Positions 37,238 to 46,978 of a stretch of DNA of 64,000 nucleotides are shown here, in pieces. The notes under the pieces are model-generated. The model had not been told where the DNA came from. It ran no database searches and was given only the letters and a program-made list of their open reading frames with translations. Positions within the stretch are counted from its first letter, which is position 1. The number at the start of each line of letters is the position of its first letter. The stretch is from assembly GCF_900105755.1 (NCBI RefSeq), contig NZ_FNTQ01000001.1:9330051-9394050 (forward strand). Reading direction: 5' to 3'. This DNA is from Streptomyces sp. Ag109_O5-10 (GTDB lineage: Bacteria > Actinomycetota > Actinomycetes > Streptomycetales > Streptomycetaceae). A program made the translations under genes and the position numbers.

Positions 37238-37280
37238 ACGCCCGTCAGTTTCCCCGACCCGGTTCAGGAGCAGATGCCCC

Positions 37281-38912
37281 ATGCCCACGACCACTCCGCT
37301 GCCCTCACTGCTGTCCCTGCGCAGAACCCTGGCGCTCATCCTCTCGGCCGTGCTGCTCGCCGTGGCCGCACCCCTGATCGCCCTCGCCACCGCACCACCC
37401 GCCGTCGCTCTCGGCAATGGACTCGCGCCGACTCCGCAGATGGGCTTCAACGACTGGAACGCCTACGGCTGCGACGTCTCCGAGGCGCTGATCAAGTCCA
37501 CTGCCCAGGCGATGCACACCAACGGCATGCAGGCGGCGGGCTATTCGTACGTCAACATCGACGACTGCTGGATGACCCACAGCCGCGACTCGGGCGGTCG
37601 CCTGGTGCCGGATCCGGCGAAGTTCCCCGACGGCATCAAGGGCACCGCCGACTACGTCCACTCGCTGGGCCTGAAGCTGGGTATCTACGAGGACGCGGGC
37701 ACCGCCACCTGCGCGGGATACCCGGGCAGCCTCGGCCACGAGAGCACGGACGCGCAGTCGTTCGCGTCGTGGGGCGTGGACTACCTGAAGTACGACAACT
37801 GCAACAACACCGGCGTGCCGGCCCGGACCCGGTACACCGCGATGCGGGACGCGCTCGCGGCCACCGGCCGACCGATCCTGTACAGCCTGTGCAACTGGGG
37901 CCAGGAGAACGTGTGGACCTGGGGCGCCGACGTGGGCAACAGCTGGCGCACCACGGGAGACATCACCTCGACCTTCTCCAGCATGCTGTCGATCTTCCAC
38001 AGCAACGTGGCGCTGGCCTCCTACGCCGGACCCGGCCACTGGAACGACCCGGACATGCTGGAGGTCGGCAACGGCTCGATGACGGCCACCGAGAACCGCA
38101 GCGAGTTCAGCCTCTGGGCGGAGATGGCCGCGCCGCTCATCGCCGGCACCAACATCCCCCAGGCGAGCGCCTCCACCCTGTCCACGCTGACCAACTCCCG
38201 GGTGATCGCGGTCGACCAGGACACCCTCGGCAAGCAGGGCACCATGGTGTCGTCCGCCGGCGGCCTGGACGTGCTGGCCAAGCCGCTCGCGAACGGGGAC
38301 GTGTCGGTCGCGCTGTTCAACGAGACGGGCTCCACGGCGACCATCACCACCACCGCGGCCGCGATCGGGAAGACCGGAGCGTCCGCCTACACCCTCACCG
38401 ATCTGTGGTCGGGCGGGTCCTCGACCACCTCAGGCACCATCAGCGCCTCGGTACCGGCCCACGGCACGGTCATGTACCGGGTCGCGGGCGGCACCAGCAG
38501 CGGCGGAGGCACCGGCGTGACAGGGGAACTGCACGCGGTCGGCGCGGGCAAGTGCCTGGACGTGCCCAACTCCACCACCACCGCAGGTACCCAGGTGGAG
38601 ATCTGGACCTGCAACGGCGGCGCCAACCAGACCTGGACACACACCGCATCCGACCTGCTCACCGTCTACTCCGGCACCGGGCAGATGTGCCTGGACGCCT
38701 ACAACAACCAGACCACGCCGGGCACGAAGGTGGAGATCTGGCAGTGCAACGGCCAGAGCAACCAGCAGTGGACGCTGAACTCCGACGGCACCATCACCGG
38801 CCTCCAGTCCGGCCTGTGCCTGGACGTCACCGGTGGGGCCACGGCCGACGGAACCCTCGCCGAGCTGTGGACCTGCAACGGGAGCAGCGGCCAGCAGTGG
38901 ACGCTGGGCTGA
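37281..38912 (+). CDS. GH27 alpha-galactosidase with ricin/CBM13 domain
   Basis: 543 residues; the export signal is at 13-43. The GH27 barrel starts GLAPTPQMGFNDWNAYGCDV; the nucleophile is D172 in VDYLKYDNCN and the acid/base lies in the GHWNDPDMLEVGN stretch (about residues 252-264). VIAVDQDTLGKQG and a C-terminal beta-sandwich follow. From about residue 410 there are three trefoil repeats (KCLDVPNSTTTAGTQVEIWT, MCLDAYNNQ, LCLDVTGGATADGTLAELWT). It would strip terminal alpha-galactose from galactomannan or arabinogalactan side chains outside the cell. AGGAG lies nine bases before the start. Confidence 0.94.
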   Translation: MPTTTPLPSLLSLRRTLALILSAVLLAVAAPLIALATAPPAVALGNGLAPTPQMGFNDWNAYGCDVSEALIKSTAQAMHTNGMQAAGYSYVNIDDCWMTHSRDSGGRLVPDPAKFPDGIKGTADYVHSLGLKLGIYEDAGTATCAGYPGSLGHESTDAQSFASWGVDYLKYDNCNNTGVPARTRYTAMRDALAATGRPILYSLCNWGQENVWTWGADVGNSWRTTGDITSTFSSMLSIFHSNVALASYAGPGHWNDPDMLEVGNGSMTATENRSEFSLWAEMAAPLIAGTNIPQASASTLSTLTNSRVIAVDQDTLGKQGTMVSSAGGLDVLAKPLANGDVSVALFNETGSTATITTTAAAIGKTGASAYTLTDLWSGGSSTTSGTISASVPAHGTVMYRVAGGTSSGGGTGVTGELHAVGAGKCLDVPNSTTTAGTQVEIWTCNGGANQTWTHTASDLLTVYSGTGQMCLDAYNNQTTPGTKVEIWQCNGQSNQQWTLNSDGTITGLQSGLCLDVTGGATADGTLAELWTCNGSSGQQWTLG

Positions 38913-38950
38913 CTCCCCCTGCCCCTCGCACCGCCACGGAGGAGGACTCC

Positions 38951-40531
38951 TTGCCCGGATCAACAGCCGACCACCGGCGAAGGCGCTTTCCGGCCCCGTT
39001 ACCGATCGCCCGGCTCCCGATCGCCCGGCTCCCGATCACCTCGTTCCTGATCGCCCTGGCGATGGCCCTGGCCGCGTGGGGCACTCCGGCCTTCGCCACG
39101 TCCCCGCAGACCGGCACCACCATCGCCGTCCACGACTCGGCCCCCGGCCCCGCGGCCGCCGCGTCGCTGCCGTGCGACATCTATGCCGCCGGCGGAACGC
39201 CGTGCGTGACAGCCCACTCCACGACCAGGGCGCTCTTCACGGCGTACGACGGACCGCTCTACCAGATCCAGCGGTCCTCCGACCACGCCTACCGCGACAT
39301 CGGGCTGCTCGCCCCGGGCGGGTACGCCGACGCCGCCTCCCAGGTGTCCTTCTGCGCCGGCACGTCGTGCACGATCACGAAGATCTACGACCAGACCACC
39401 CGCCACAACGACCTGCCGATCTCCTGGGGTGGCTACTGGAAAGGGCCCGGTCCGAGCGGATCGGACGTGGGAGCCGACGCCATGGCCCTGCCGGTGACCG
39501 CGGGCGGCCACCAGGTCTTCGGCGTCAAGGTCACCCCCGGTGTCGGATACCGCATCGACCACGCCAGCGGCGTCGCCACCGGCTCCCAGCCCGAAGGCAT
39601 CTACATGGTGACCTCGTCGAACTTCACCAACCAGTGGTGCTGCTTCGACTACGGCAGCGGCGAGAACTCCCACACCGACACCGGCAACGCCACCATGAAC
39701 GCCGTCTACTGGGGCAACGCCTGCTGGTTCGGCGGCTGCACCGGAAGCGGCCCGTGGGTGGAGGCCGACCTGGAGAACGGCATGTTCCACACCAGCACCG
39801 GCTCCAACAAGGACCCGAACAACCAGGGCGTGCACCACCCGTTCGTCAGCGCGTGGCTGAAGAACAACGGCACCAGCAACTTCACCCTCAAGTACGGCGA
39901 CGGTGCAGGCGGTGGACTGACCACCACCTTCTCCGGCCCCCTCCCCAACGGCTACTCACCGATGAAGGTCGACAACTCCGTCCTCCTCGGCACCGGCGGC
40001 GACAACAGCGTCTCGGGACAGGGCGAGTTCTTCGAGGGCGCGATGACGGCGGGTTACCCCTCCGACGCCACCGAGAACGCCGTCCAGGCCGGCATCACCG
40101 CCGCCGGGTACGGGACGTCGGGCGGCGGGGGCGGCACCACCGGTGCGCTGCGCGCGGTGGGCGCGGGCAAGTGCCTGGAGGTACCGGGCAGTTCGACGAC
40201 ACCGGGCACCCAGACGCAGATCCGGGACTGCTCCGGCGGGGCCAACCAGACCTGGTCGCAGACCGCCTCCGGTGAGCTGAGCGTCTCACTGGCAGGCAGC
40301 CGCCTGTGCCTGGACGCCTCCGGGCAGGGCACCAGCCCCGGCACGAAGGTCATCACCTGGACCTGCAACGGCCAGAGCAACCAGCAATGGACGCTCAACA
40401 CCAACGGCACCGTCACCAGCGCCCAGTCCGGGCTCTGCCTGGACGTGTCGGGCGCCGCCACCGCCAACGGAACCCTCGTACAGCTGTGGACCTGCAACGG
40501 CCAGTCCAACCAGAAATGGACGCTGAGCTGA
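38951..40531 (+). CDS. GH54 alpha-L-arabinofuranosidase with ricin/CBM13 domain (TTG start)
   Basis: 526 residues from a TTG start preceded by GGAGGAGG. The signal region is odd: a 15-base tandem repeat at 39003-39032 produces PIARLPIARLPI just before the hydrophobic core. The GH54 domain has LPCDIYAAGGTPCVTAHSTT, QWCCFDYGSGENSHTDTG (nucleophile Glu expected at SGEN) and KYGDGAGGGLTTTFSG. The trefoil has KCLEVPGSSTTPGTQTQIRD, LCLDASGQGTSPG and LCLDVSGAATANG. The frame is open far upstream through the GH27 gene, but that part is out of phase with GH27 and not coding. Confidence 0.9.
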   Translation: MPGSTADHRRRRFPAPLPIARLPIARLPITSFLIALAMALAAWGTPAFATSPQTGTTIAVHDSAPGPAAAASLPCDIYAAGGTPCVTAHSTTRALFTAYDGPLYQIQRSSDHAYRDIGLLAPGGYADAASQVSFCAGTSCTITKIYDQTTRHNDLPISWGGYWKGPGPSGSDVGADAMALPVTAGGHQVFGVKVTPGVGYRIDHASGVATGSQPEGIYMVTSSNFTNQWCCFDYGSGENSHTDTGNATMNAVYWGNACWFGGCTGSGPWVEADLENGMFHTSTGSNKDPNNQGVHHPFVSAWLKNNGTSNFTLKYGDGAGGGLTTTFSGPLPNGYSPMKVDNSVLLGTGGDNSVSGQGEFFEGAMTAGYPSDATENAVQAGITAAGYGTSGGGGGTTGALRAVGAGKCLEVPGSSTTPGTQTQIRDCSGGANQTWSQTASGELSVSLAGSRLCLDASGQGTSPGTKVITWTCNGQSNQQWTLNTNGTVTSAQSGLCLDVSGAATANGTLVQLWTCNGQSNQKWTLS

Positions 40532-40600
40532 CCCGGTGAGCGAACGCGCCCGACTCCGGGGCGGGGGCATCCCGCCTCCGCCCCGACTCAGGAGGATCGG

Positions 40601-42433
40601 ATGAGGATGACAGCGAGACCCGGCATCGCGGCCCTGGTGACCGGCATCGTCATGACACTGTTGCTGGCGCTGGTCACGACCGCCCCGAGCCAGGCCGCCT
40701 CGGGCACGTCGCTGAGCGTCCACCTGGCCTCGACCCGGGGACCGTCGACCGGCGTGGGGGAGGGGTTCCTCTACGGCATCAGCCAGGACGGCACCCAGCC
40801 CGCCGACCAGTTCCTGCAGCCGCTCGGGATCAACGCGTTCCGCGGCGGCGGATGGTTCTCCGGCGGTTGGATCAGGGACGGCTACCAGTACGGGTCGGCG
40901 ACCCGGGCCGACCTCGACTCGATCACCGCGCAGGCCCGGCGGCTCACCCGGCCGCCCTACCACGCCCAGTACCAGGTGCTGGTCAGCGACATCTACGGCG
41001 CCAACGGCGGCCAGCCCTCGGACACCAAATATCCGTGCGACAACGGCGACTGCTCGAACTGGATCGGCTTCATCGACGCCACGGTGGGGGCCCTGCAGGC
41101 GTCGGGGCTCACGTTCGCCTACGACATCTGGAACGAGCCGGACATCTCCGTGTTCTGGACCCGGGGTGTCAACAGCGCCCAGTACTTCCAGATGTGGGAC
41201 ACCGCCTACCGGGAGATCCGCCGCATCGCCCCCGGGGCGCGGATCGTCGGGCCGTCCCTCGCCTTCACCCCGCAGCGCAACCCGGGGGAGTGGCAGACCT
41301 GGCTCGCACACGTGAAGGCAGCCGGCACCGTCCCCGACATGATCAGCAACCACAACGAGGGTGACGTCGACGACCCCGTCACCGTCGCCCAGAGTCTGCG
41401 CAACGCCCTGAGCTCGGCCGGCATCGGCCCGCTGCCTCTGTCCTCGAACGAGTACCAGCCCGCCGACCGGCAGACCGCCGGTGTGACGGCCTGGTACCTG
41501 GCCCGGTTCGCGCAGTCCGGATACACCAACGCCATGCGCGGCAACTGGGTGTGCTGCACCACGCCGAACCTGACGGGAGTGCTCACCCAGAGCGGAGGCA
41601 CCTGGCAGCCGACCGGCAACTGGTGGGCCCTTCGGGACTACGCCGACATGACGGGAACCCTGGTCGACACCTCCGGCCAGACCGGCTCCACGGCCGTAGC
41701 CGCCTCCGAGGACTCCGCCGCCGAACGCGCCGTGGCGCTCATCGGCGACGCCAACGGGTACACCGGCGCCGCGTCCGTGACCTTCGACGGACTGTCCTCG
41801 GTGCCCTGGCTGGCGAACGCGGGCAACGTCCACGTCACCGTGCACCGCATCCCGGACCAGGCCCCGCTGAGTGCGCCGCAGACCGTGTACGACCAGACTG
41901 TGAGTGCCTCCGGCGGCTCGATCACCGTGCCGTTCACCTTCCAGGGCTCGCACGACGCGTTCGCCGTCTATCTGACCCCGGCTTCCTCCGGCGGCACGGG
42001 CTTCCCGGACGGCCACCACCAACTCGTCGTCGCCGACGACAACCTGTGCTTGGACGTCTACGGCCACTCCACCGCCGCGGACGCCGTGATCGACCAGTGG
42101 ACCTGCAACGGGCAGGACAACCAGCGGTTCCTGTTCGTGCCGGCCGCCGACGGCTACGGCGAACTGCGCCCCCAGCACTCCGGCCAGGACGTGGCGGTCG
42201 CGGGCAGTTCCACGACGGCCGGCACACCGGACATCGTGCAGCAGGCTCCCGGCCCCGCCGCCAACGCCCTCTGGCTGCCCGTGCGCCAGTCCGACGGGTC
42301 CTACGCCTTCCAGAACCGCAACAGCGGCCTGTGCCTGGACGTCTACGGCGCCGGCAGCACTCCGGGACAGCAGCTGGACCAGTGGCAGTGCAAGAACGCA
42401 CCGGGCACCAACCAGGACTTCGTCGTCCGCTGA
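40601..42433 (+). CDS. Clan GH-A-type glycoside hydrolase with ricin domain
   Basis: 610 residues; signal peptide to about residue 34, AGGAGG upstream of the ATG. The barrel shows a retaining GH-A pattern: FAYDIWNEPDISVFW with probable acid/base E179, and LSSNEYQPADR with probable nucleophile E284. It resembles GH39-like enzymes in overall order, but I cannot fix the family. A C-terminal trefoil follows from about residue 470 (LCLDVYGHSTAADAVIDQW, LCLDVYGAGSTPGQQLDQWQ). The final repeat is the parent of the orphan remnant at 32815. Likely an exo-glycosidase within the polysaccharide programme. Confidence 0.82.
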   Translation: MRMTARPGIAALVTGIVMTLLLALVTTAPSQAASGTSLSVHLASTRGPSTGVGEGFLYGISQDGTQPADQFLQPLGINAFRGGGWFSGGWIRDGYQYGSATRADLDSITAQARRLTRPPYHAQYQVLVSDIYGANGGQPSDTKYPCDNGDCSNWIGFIDATVGALQASGLTFAYDIWNEPDISVFWTRGVNSAQYFQMWDTAYREIRRIAPGARIVGPSLAFTPQRNPGEWQTWLAHVKAAGTVPDMISNHNEGDVDDPVTVAQSLRNALSSAGIGPLPLSSNEYQPADRQTAGVTAWYLARFAQSGYTNAMRGNWVCCTTPNLTGVLTQSGGTWQPTGNWWALRDYADMTGTLVDTSGQTGSTAVAASEDSAAERAVALIGDANGYTGAASVTFDGLSSVPWLANAGNVHVTVHRIPDQAPLSAPQTVYDQTVSASGGSITVPFTFQGSHDAFAVYLTPASSGGTGFPDGHHQLVVADDNLCLDVYGHSTAADAVIDQWTCNGQDNQRFLFVPAADGYGELRPQHSGQDVAVAGSSTTAGTPDIVQQAPGPAANALWLPVRQSDGSYAFQNRNSGLCLDVYGAGSTPGQQLDQWQCKNAPGTNQDFVVR

Positions 42434-42479
42434 GACCGCACCCGACGCGGACCCCACCGACCTGCGAAAGGAACTCACC

Positions 42480-44888
42480 GTGTCAGCAATCAGACGGCTA
42501 CTGCGGCGCCTGCGCGCCTCGACCGCCGTGCTCACGGGCCTCCTCCTGGCCGTCGGCGGCCTTGTCGGCGCCGTCGCCGCCCCGGCGCACGCCGCCACCT
42601 CGATCACCGTCGACGGAGCGTCCGGCGGACGGACCTTCGACGGAGTCGGCGCGATCAGCGGGGGCGGCGGCAACAGCAGACTCCTGACCGACTACCCCGA
42701 ACCCCAGCGCGGCCAGATCCTCGACTACCTCTTCAAGCCCGGCTACGGGGCCTCCCTGCAGATTCTCAAGACCGAGATCGGCGGGGACACCAACTCCACC
42801 TCCGGTGCCGAGCCGAGCCACCAGCACACCCGTTCCGACCTGAACTGCGACCGGGGCTACGAATGGTGGCTCATGGAGCAGGCCAAGGCCCGCAATCCGG
42901 ACATCAAGCTCTACGGCCTCGCCTGGGGCGCGCCGGGCTGGATCGGCGGCGGGAACTTCTGGTCCACCGACATGGTCGACTACCTGGTCTCGTGGCTGGG
43001 CTGCGCCAGACAGCACGGCCTCGCCATCGACTACCTCGGCGGCTGGAACGAGCGAGGCTACAACGTCTCCTGGTACGAGCAACTGCGCACCGCGCTCAAC
43101 TCCGACGGCTACGGCAGCGTCAAGATCGTCGCGGCCGACTCGGACTGGACCGTCGCCAACGACGTCAACTCCAACGCGGCCTTCGCCGCGGCGGTGAGCG
43201 TCATCGGCACGCACTACCCCTGCGGTTACCGCTCCTCCCAGGCCAACTGCTCCGTGCCGTCGGCCGCCACGTCCTCCGGCAAGCCCCTGTGGGCCAGCGA
43301 GAACGGCTCGGACGACTACAACGGGGGAGCACCCGCCATGGCCCGCGGCATCAACCGCGGATACATCGACGGCCGGATGACCGCGTACCTCAACTGGCCG
43401 GTGGTCGCAGCGATCACGCCGAACCTGCCGTACCCCACCATGGGCCTCGCCCTGGCCTCCCAGCCCTGGTCCGGCCACTACGCGATCGGCAAGAACACCT
43501 GGGTCATGGCGCACACCAGCCAGTTCACCGCCCCGGGCTGGAAGTACCTCGACTCCTCCAGCGGCTACATCGGCGGCAACCGGAACAACGGCAGCTACGT
43601 CTCGCTGAAATCCCCGAACGGCGCCGACTACTCCACCGTCATCGAGACGATGGACGCGGGCAGCGCCCAGACCCTGAACTTCGACGTCACCGGTGGCCTG
43701 TCCGGCGGAACCGTCCACGTCTGGTCGACCGACGTCAACTCCTCCAACCCGGCCGACTACTTCGTGCACACCGCCGACGTCACCCCCTCCGGCGGAGGCT
43801 TCAGCCTGACCGTGCAACCCCATCGCGTCTACACCCTGACCACCACGACCGGGCAGGGCAAGGGCACCGCCACCGGCCCCGCCCAGGGCGCCATGAGCCT
43901 GCCGTACCAAGACACCTTCGACGGCTACACCACCGGCACCGAGGCGAAGTACCTCATGGACTGGCAGGGCGCCTTCGAGGTGACGGCCTGCGGCGGCGGC
44001 CGCGGCGGCAAGTGCGTGCGCCAGATGAGTCCCCAGAAACCGATCACCTGGGACGCGCTGTCCGATCCGCACGCCCTGCTCGGCGACGTGGGCTGGAGCA
44101 ACTACACCGTCTCCTCCGACGTGCTGCTCGAACAGCCGGGATACGCGGAGCTGATCGGCCGCGCGAACGGCCAGGACTACAGCAGCACCGGCGGACTCAA
44201 CGGCTACCACCTGCGGGTGAGCGACACCGGTGCCTGGTCGATCCTGAACTCCAGCACCAGCGGCACCGTCTCCACCCTCGCCCACGGCACGACCACGGCA
44301 CTGGGCACCAACCGGTGGCACACTCTCGCGCTCACCTTCTCCGGGACCACCATCAGCGCCGTCATCGACGGTTCCACGGTCGGCTCCGCCGCCGACCGCA
44401 CCTGGGCCGGCGGACAGGTCGGCTACGCGACCAGCCAGGGCGAGACGGCACAGTTCGACAACCTCTCCCTCACCCCCGGAAGCGGCGGCGGAGGAGGCGG
44501 CACGACCGGCGCCATCGTCGGGTCCGCCTCCGGCCGGTGCGTGGACGTGCCCAACCAGTCGCAGACCTCCGGAACCCAGGTGGAGCTGTGGGACTGCAAC
44601 GGCGGCAGCAACCAGCAGTGGACCAGCACACCGGCCGGTGAACTGCGGGTCTACGGCAACGCCTGCCTGGACTCGGCGGGCAGTGGCACCAGCCCCGGCA
44701 CCAAGGTCGACATCTCGGGCTGCACCGGCGGCAGCAACCAGAAGTGGACGCTCAACGCCGACGGCACCATCACGGGCGCCCAGTCCGGCCTGTGCCTGGA
44801 CGCCACCGGCGCGGCCACGGCCAACGGCACCCTCCTGGAGCTGTGGACCTGCACCGGCGCCGGCAATCAGAAGTGGACACGCGAGTGA
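42480..44888 (+). CDS. GH59 galactosidase-like enzyme with ricin/CBM13 domain
   Basis: 802 residues from a GTG with AAAGGA upstream. The mature part opens GRTFDGVGAISGGGGNSRLL and LFKPGYGASLQILKTEIGGD, close to the galactocerebrosidase family (GH59). The acid/base Glu is in LGGWNERGYN and the nucleophile Glu in LWASENGSDD. A laminin-G-like jelly roll occupies residues about 480-670 (YTVSSDVLLEQPGYAELIGR), then a poly-Gly linker and trefoil (RCVDVPNQSQTSGTQVELWD). In bacteria GH59 acts on galactose residues of plant arabinogalactan-type polymers; the exact linkage is unknown. Confidence 0.9.
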   Translation: MSAIRRLLRRLRASTAVLTGLLLAVGGLVGAVAAPAHAATSITVDGASGGRTFDGVGAISGGGGNSRLLTDYPEPQRGQILDYLFKPGYGASLQILKTEIGGDTNSTSGAEPSHQHTRSDLNCDRGYEWWLMEQAKARNPDIKLYGLAWGAPGWIGGGNFWSTDMVDYLVSWLGCARQHGLAIDYLGGWNERGYNVSWYEQLRTALNSDGYGSVKIVAADSDWTVANDVNSNAAFAAAVSVIGTHYPCGYRSSQANCSVPSAATSSGKPLWASENGSDDYNGGAPAMARGINRGYIDGRMTAYLNWPVVAAITPNLPYPTMGLALASQPWSGHYAIGKNTWVMAHTSQFTAPGWKYLDSSSGYIGGNRNNGSYVSLKSPNGADYSTVIETMDAGSAQTLNFDVTGGLSGGTVHVWSTDVNSSNPADYFVHTADVTPSGGGFSLTVQPHRVYTLTTTTGQGKGTATGPAQGAMSLPYQDTFDGYTTGTEAKYLMDWQGAFEVTACGGGRGGKCVRQMSPQKPITWDALSDPHALLGDVGWSNYTVSSDVLLEQPGYAELIGRANGQDYSSTGGLNGYHLRVSDTGAWSILNSSTSGTVSTLAHGTTTALGTNRWHTLALTFSGTTISAVIDGSTVGSAADRTWAGGQVGYATSQGETAQFDNLSLTPGSGGGGGGTTGAIVGSASGRCVDVPNQSQTSGTQVELWDCNGGSNQQWTSTPAGELRVYGNACLDSAGSGTSPGTKVDISGCTGGSNQKWTLNADGTITGAQSGLCLDATGAATANGTLLELWTCTGAGNQKWTRE

Positions 44889-44940
44889 CGGTGCCGGCCG
44901 AGACCGCCCACCTCGTCACCTGACCCTGAAGGACCCCCTC

Positions 44941-46923
44941 ATGACCGCCTCCCCCCGCCCGATCAGCCGACGCCGCCTGCTCGCGGCGAGCGGCGCGGCC
45001 GCGGCCGTCGGACTGCTGCGTTTCGCACCTCAGGCCGCCGCGACCGACGGCCCCGCGAGCTACACCGCGACCTGGTCCTCCGTGGACCAGCACCCCCCGG
45101 CACCTGCCTGGTTCAAGGACGCCAAGTTCGGTATCCACTACCACTGGGGCGCCTTCAGCGTCCCCGCGTACGGCAACGAGTGGTATCCGCGCAACATGTA
45201 CGTCGGCGGCTCGAGCGAGAACCAGCACCACATCGCCACCTACGGCGACCCCCAAGTGTGGCCGTACCACAACTTCATCGACGGCGCCCGCGACAAGGCC
45301 GGCAACTACGTGCAGTTCGCGCCCAGACTGGCCTCCCAGGGCGGCAGTTGGGACCCGGACGCCTGGGCCCGGCTGTTCAAGTCCGCGGGCGCCAGGTTCG
45401 CCGGCCCGGTCGCCGAACACCACGACGGCTTCTCGATGTGGAACAGCCGGGCCAACCCGTGGAACTCCGTCCAGCACGGCCCCCGGCTCGACCTGGTCGC
45501 CCTGCACGCCCAGGCCATCCGCGCCCAGGGCCTGAAATTCATGGCCTCCCTCCACCACGCCTACCACTTCAACGGCTACTACGACCACGTGCCGTCCCAG
45601 TCCGACCCGGCCCTGCGCATCCTCTACGGCCAACAGGGAACGGCGGCCGAGAACAAGCTCTGGTACGACAAGCTGGTCGAGGTCATCGACGGTTACCAGC
45701 CCGACCTGCTCTGGCAGGACTTCGATCTGAACCTGGTGCAGGAGTCCTACCGGCTGCAGTTCCTCGCGCACTACTACAACCAGGCTGTCGCCTGGAACAA
45801 GGACGTGGTCGCGACCTACAAGGACGGCCTCGACAACAAGGGCGAGGTCTTCGACTTCGAGCGCGGCGGCCCGGCAGATCTCCTCACGCCCTACTGGCTG
45901 ACCGACGACAGTATTTCCTCGTCCAGTTGGTGCTACACGGTGGGCATCGGCTACTACACGACGCAGGCGCTGCTGCACTCGCTGATCGACCGGGTCAGCA
46001 AGGGCGGCACCATGCTGCTGAACATCGCTCCGACGGCCGACGGCACCGTCCCCTCCGCACAGCAGTCGATCCTGCTCGCCATGGGGGACTGGCTCGGCCG
46101 CTTCGGAGAGGCGGTCTACGGCACCCGCTCCTGGTCCGCCTACGGCGAGGGCCCCACCAAGATGGGCGGAGGCTCCTTCAGCGGACCGGTGGCAGGCAAA
46201 CCGCAGGACGTCCGCTTCACCCGCAGTCAGGACAACAAGGTCCTCTACGCCACCGCGCTGGGCTGGCAGGGCGCCACCATGACCGTCGCCACGCTGAACT
46301 CCAACCAGATCAACCTCAGCACCCTGACCGGCGCGCAGCTGCTGAACAACTCCGCCGGCACCTACGTCAACCTGCCCGCACCGACCCAGGACGCCTCCGG
46401 CCTGCACCTGACCATGCCCTCGACGAACCCGCCGTTCACCGCCCTGGCGTACACGGTCAAGCTCACCTTCTCCGGTGACATCCCCGTCCTCGGCGCACCG
46501 GGCGGTTCCACGACCTGGGTGAAGATCGCCAACGTGACCAGCGGACTGGTGCTCGACAGCGGGGGCAACGTCGCCTCAGGCTCCGGCCTCAAGCAGTGGG
46601 ACTACGACGGAAGCGCCAATCTGCAGTGGCAGCTGATCGACCTCGGGAACGGCTACTGCCGGATCATGAACCGCGCCAACGGCCTGGCCGCCGACAGCTG
46701 GGGCAACGCCGCCAACGGTGCACCCGCCCGGCAGGAGGCGTGGAACGGCGGCAACAACCAGCAGTGGTCGCTGAACAGCCTCGGCGGCAGCCGCTACCAG
46801 ATCATCAACCGTGGCACCGGCACCGCCCTGGACGGCAGCGGCAGCACCGCGGTGGGGTCCACCACGGTGCTGTGGGCGCCGAACTCCAGCACCAACAACC
46901 AGTGGACGGTCACCGGCGTGTGA
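44941..46923 (+). CDS. GH29 alpha-L-fucosidase with ricin domain, Tat signal
   Basis: 660 residues. The twin-arginine signal ISRRRLLAASGAAAAVGLL suggests export folded via Tat, unlike the Sec-type signals of its neighbours. GH29 landmarks: FKDAKFGIHYHWGAFSVPAY, VAEHHDGFSMWNS, and the nucleophile Asp in PDLLWQDFDLN, then GTMLLNIAPTADGTVPSAQ. From about residue 515 there is an R-type trefoil with LVLDSGGNVASGSGLKQWDY and three QW repeats, more divergent than the others. It is the last intact gene of the cluster; the next gene is destroyed by IS insertion. Confidence 0.93.
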   Translation: MTASPRPISRRRLLAASGAAAAVGLLRFAPQAAATDGPASYTATWSSVDQHPPAPAWFKDAKFGIHYHWGAFSVPAYGNEWYPRNMYVGGSSENQHHIATYGDPQVWPYHNFIDGARDKAGNYVQFAPRLASQGGSWDPDAWARLFKSAGARFAGPVAEHHDGFSMWNSRANPWNSVQHGPRLDLVALHAQAIRAQGLKFMASLHHAYHFNGYYDHVPSQSDPALRILYGQQGTAAENKLWYDKLVEVIDGYQPDLLWQDFDLNLVQESYRLQFLAHYYNQAVAWNKDVVATYKDGLDNKGEVFDFERGGPADLLTPYWLTDDSISSSSWCYTVGIGYYTTQALLHSLIDRVSKGGTMLLNIAPTADGTVPSAQQSILLAMGDWLGRFGEAVYGTRSWSAYGEGPTKMGGGSFSGPVAGKPQDVRFTRSQDNKVLYATALGWQGATMTVATLNSNQINLSTLTGAQLLNNSAGTYVNLPAPTQDASGLHLTMPSTNPPFTALAYTVKLTFSGDIPVLGAPGGSTTWVKIANVTSGLVLDSGGNVASGSGLKQWDYDGSANLQWQLIDLGNGYCRIMNRANGLAADSWGNAANGAPARQEAWNGGNNQQWSLNSLGGSRYQIINRGTGTALDGSGSTAVGSTTVLWAPNSSTNNQWTVTGV

Positions 46924-46978
46924 ACCACGCCGAGAACCCACGCGCACAGTCATCCCTCGAGACCGGAAGAAGGAGTGC

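Noticed and set aside
37274..40531. Single 1085-codon open frame spanning the GH27 and third GH54 genes
   Set aside because: Its first half is out of phase with GH27 and is compositionally Arg/His/Gly-rich like other shadow frames; only the last 526 codons (from the TTG at 38951) are a real GH54 gene.
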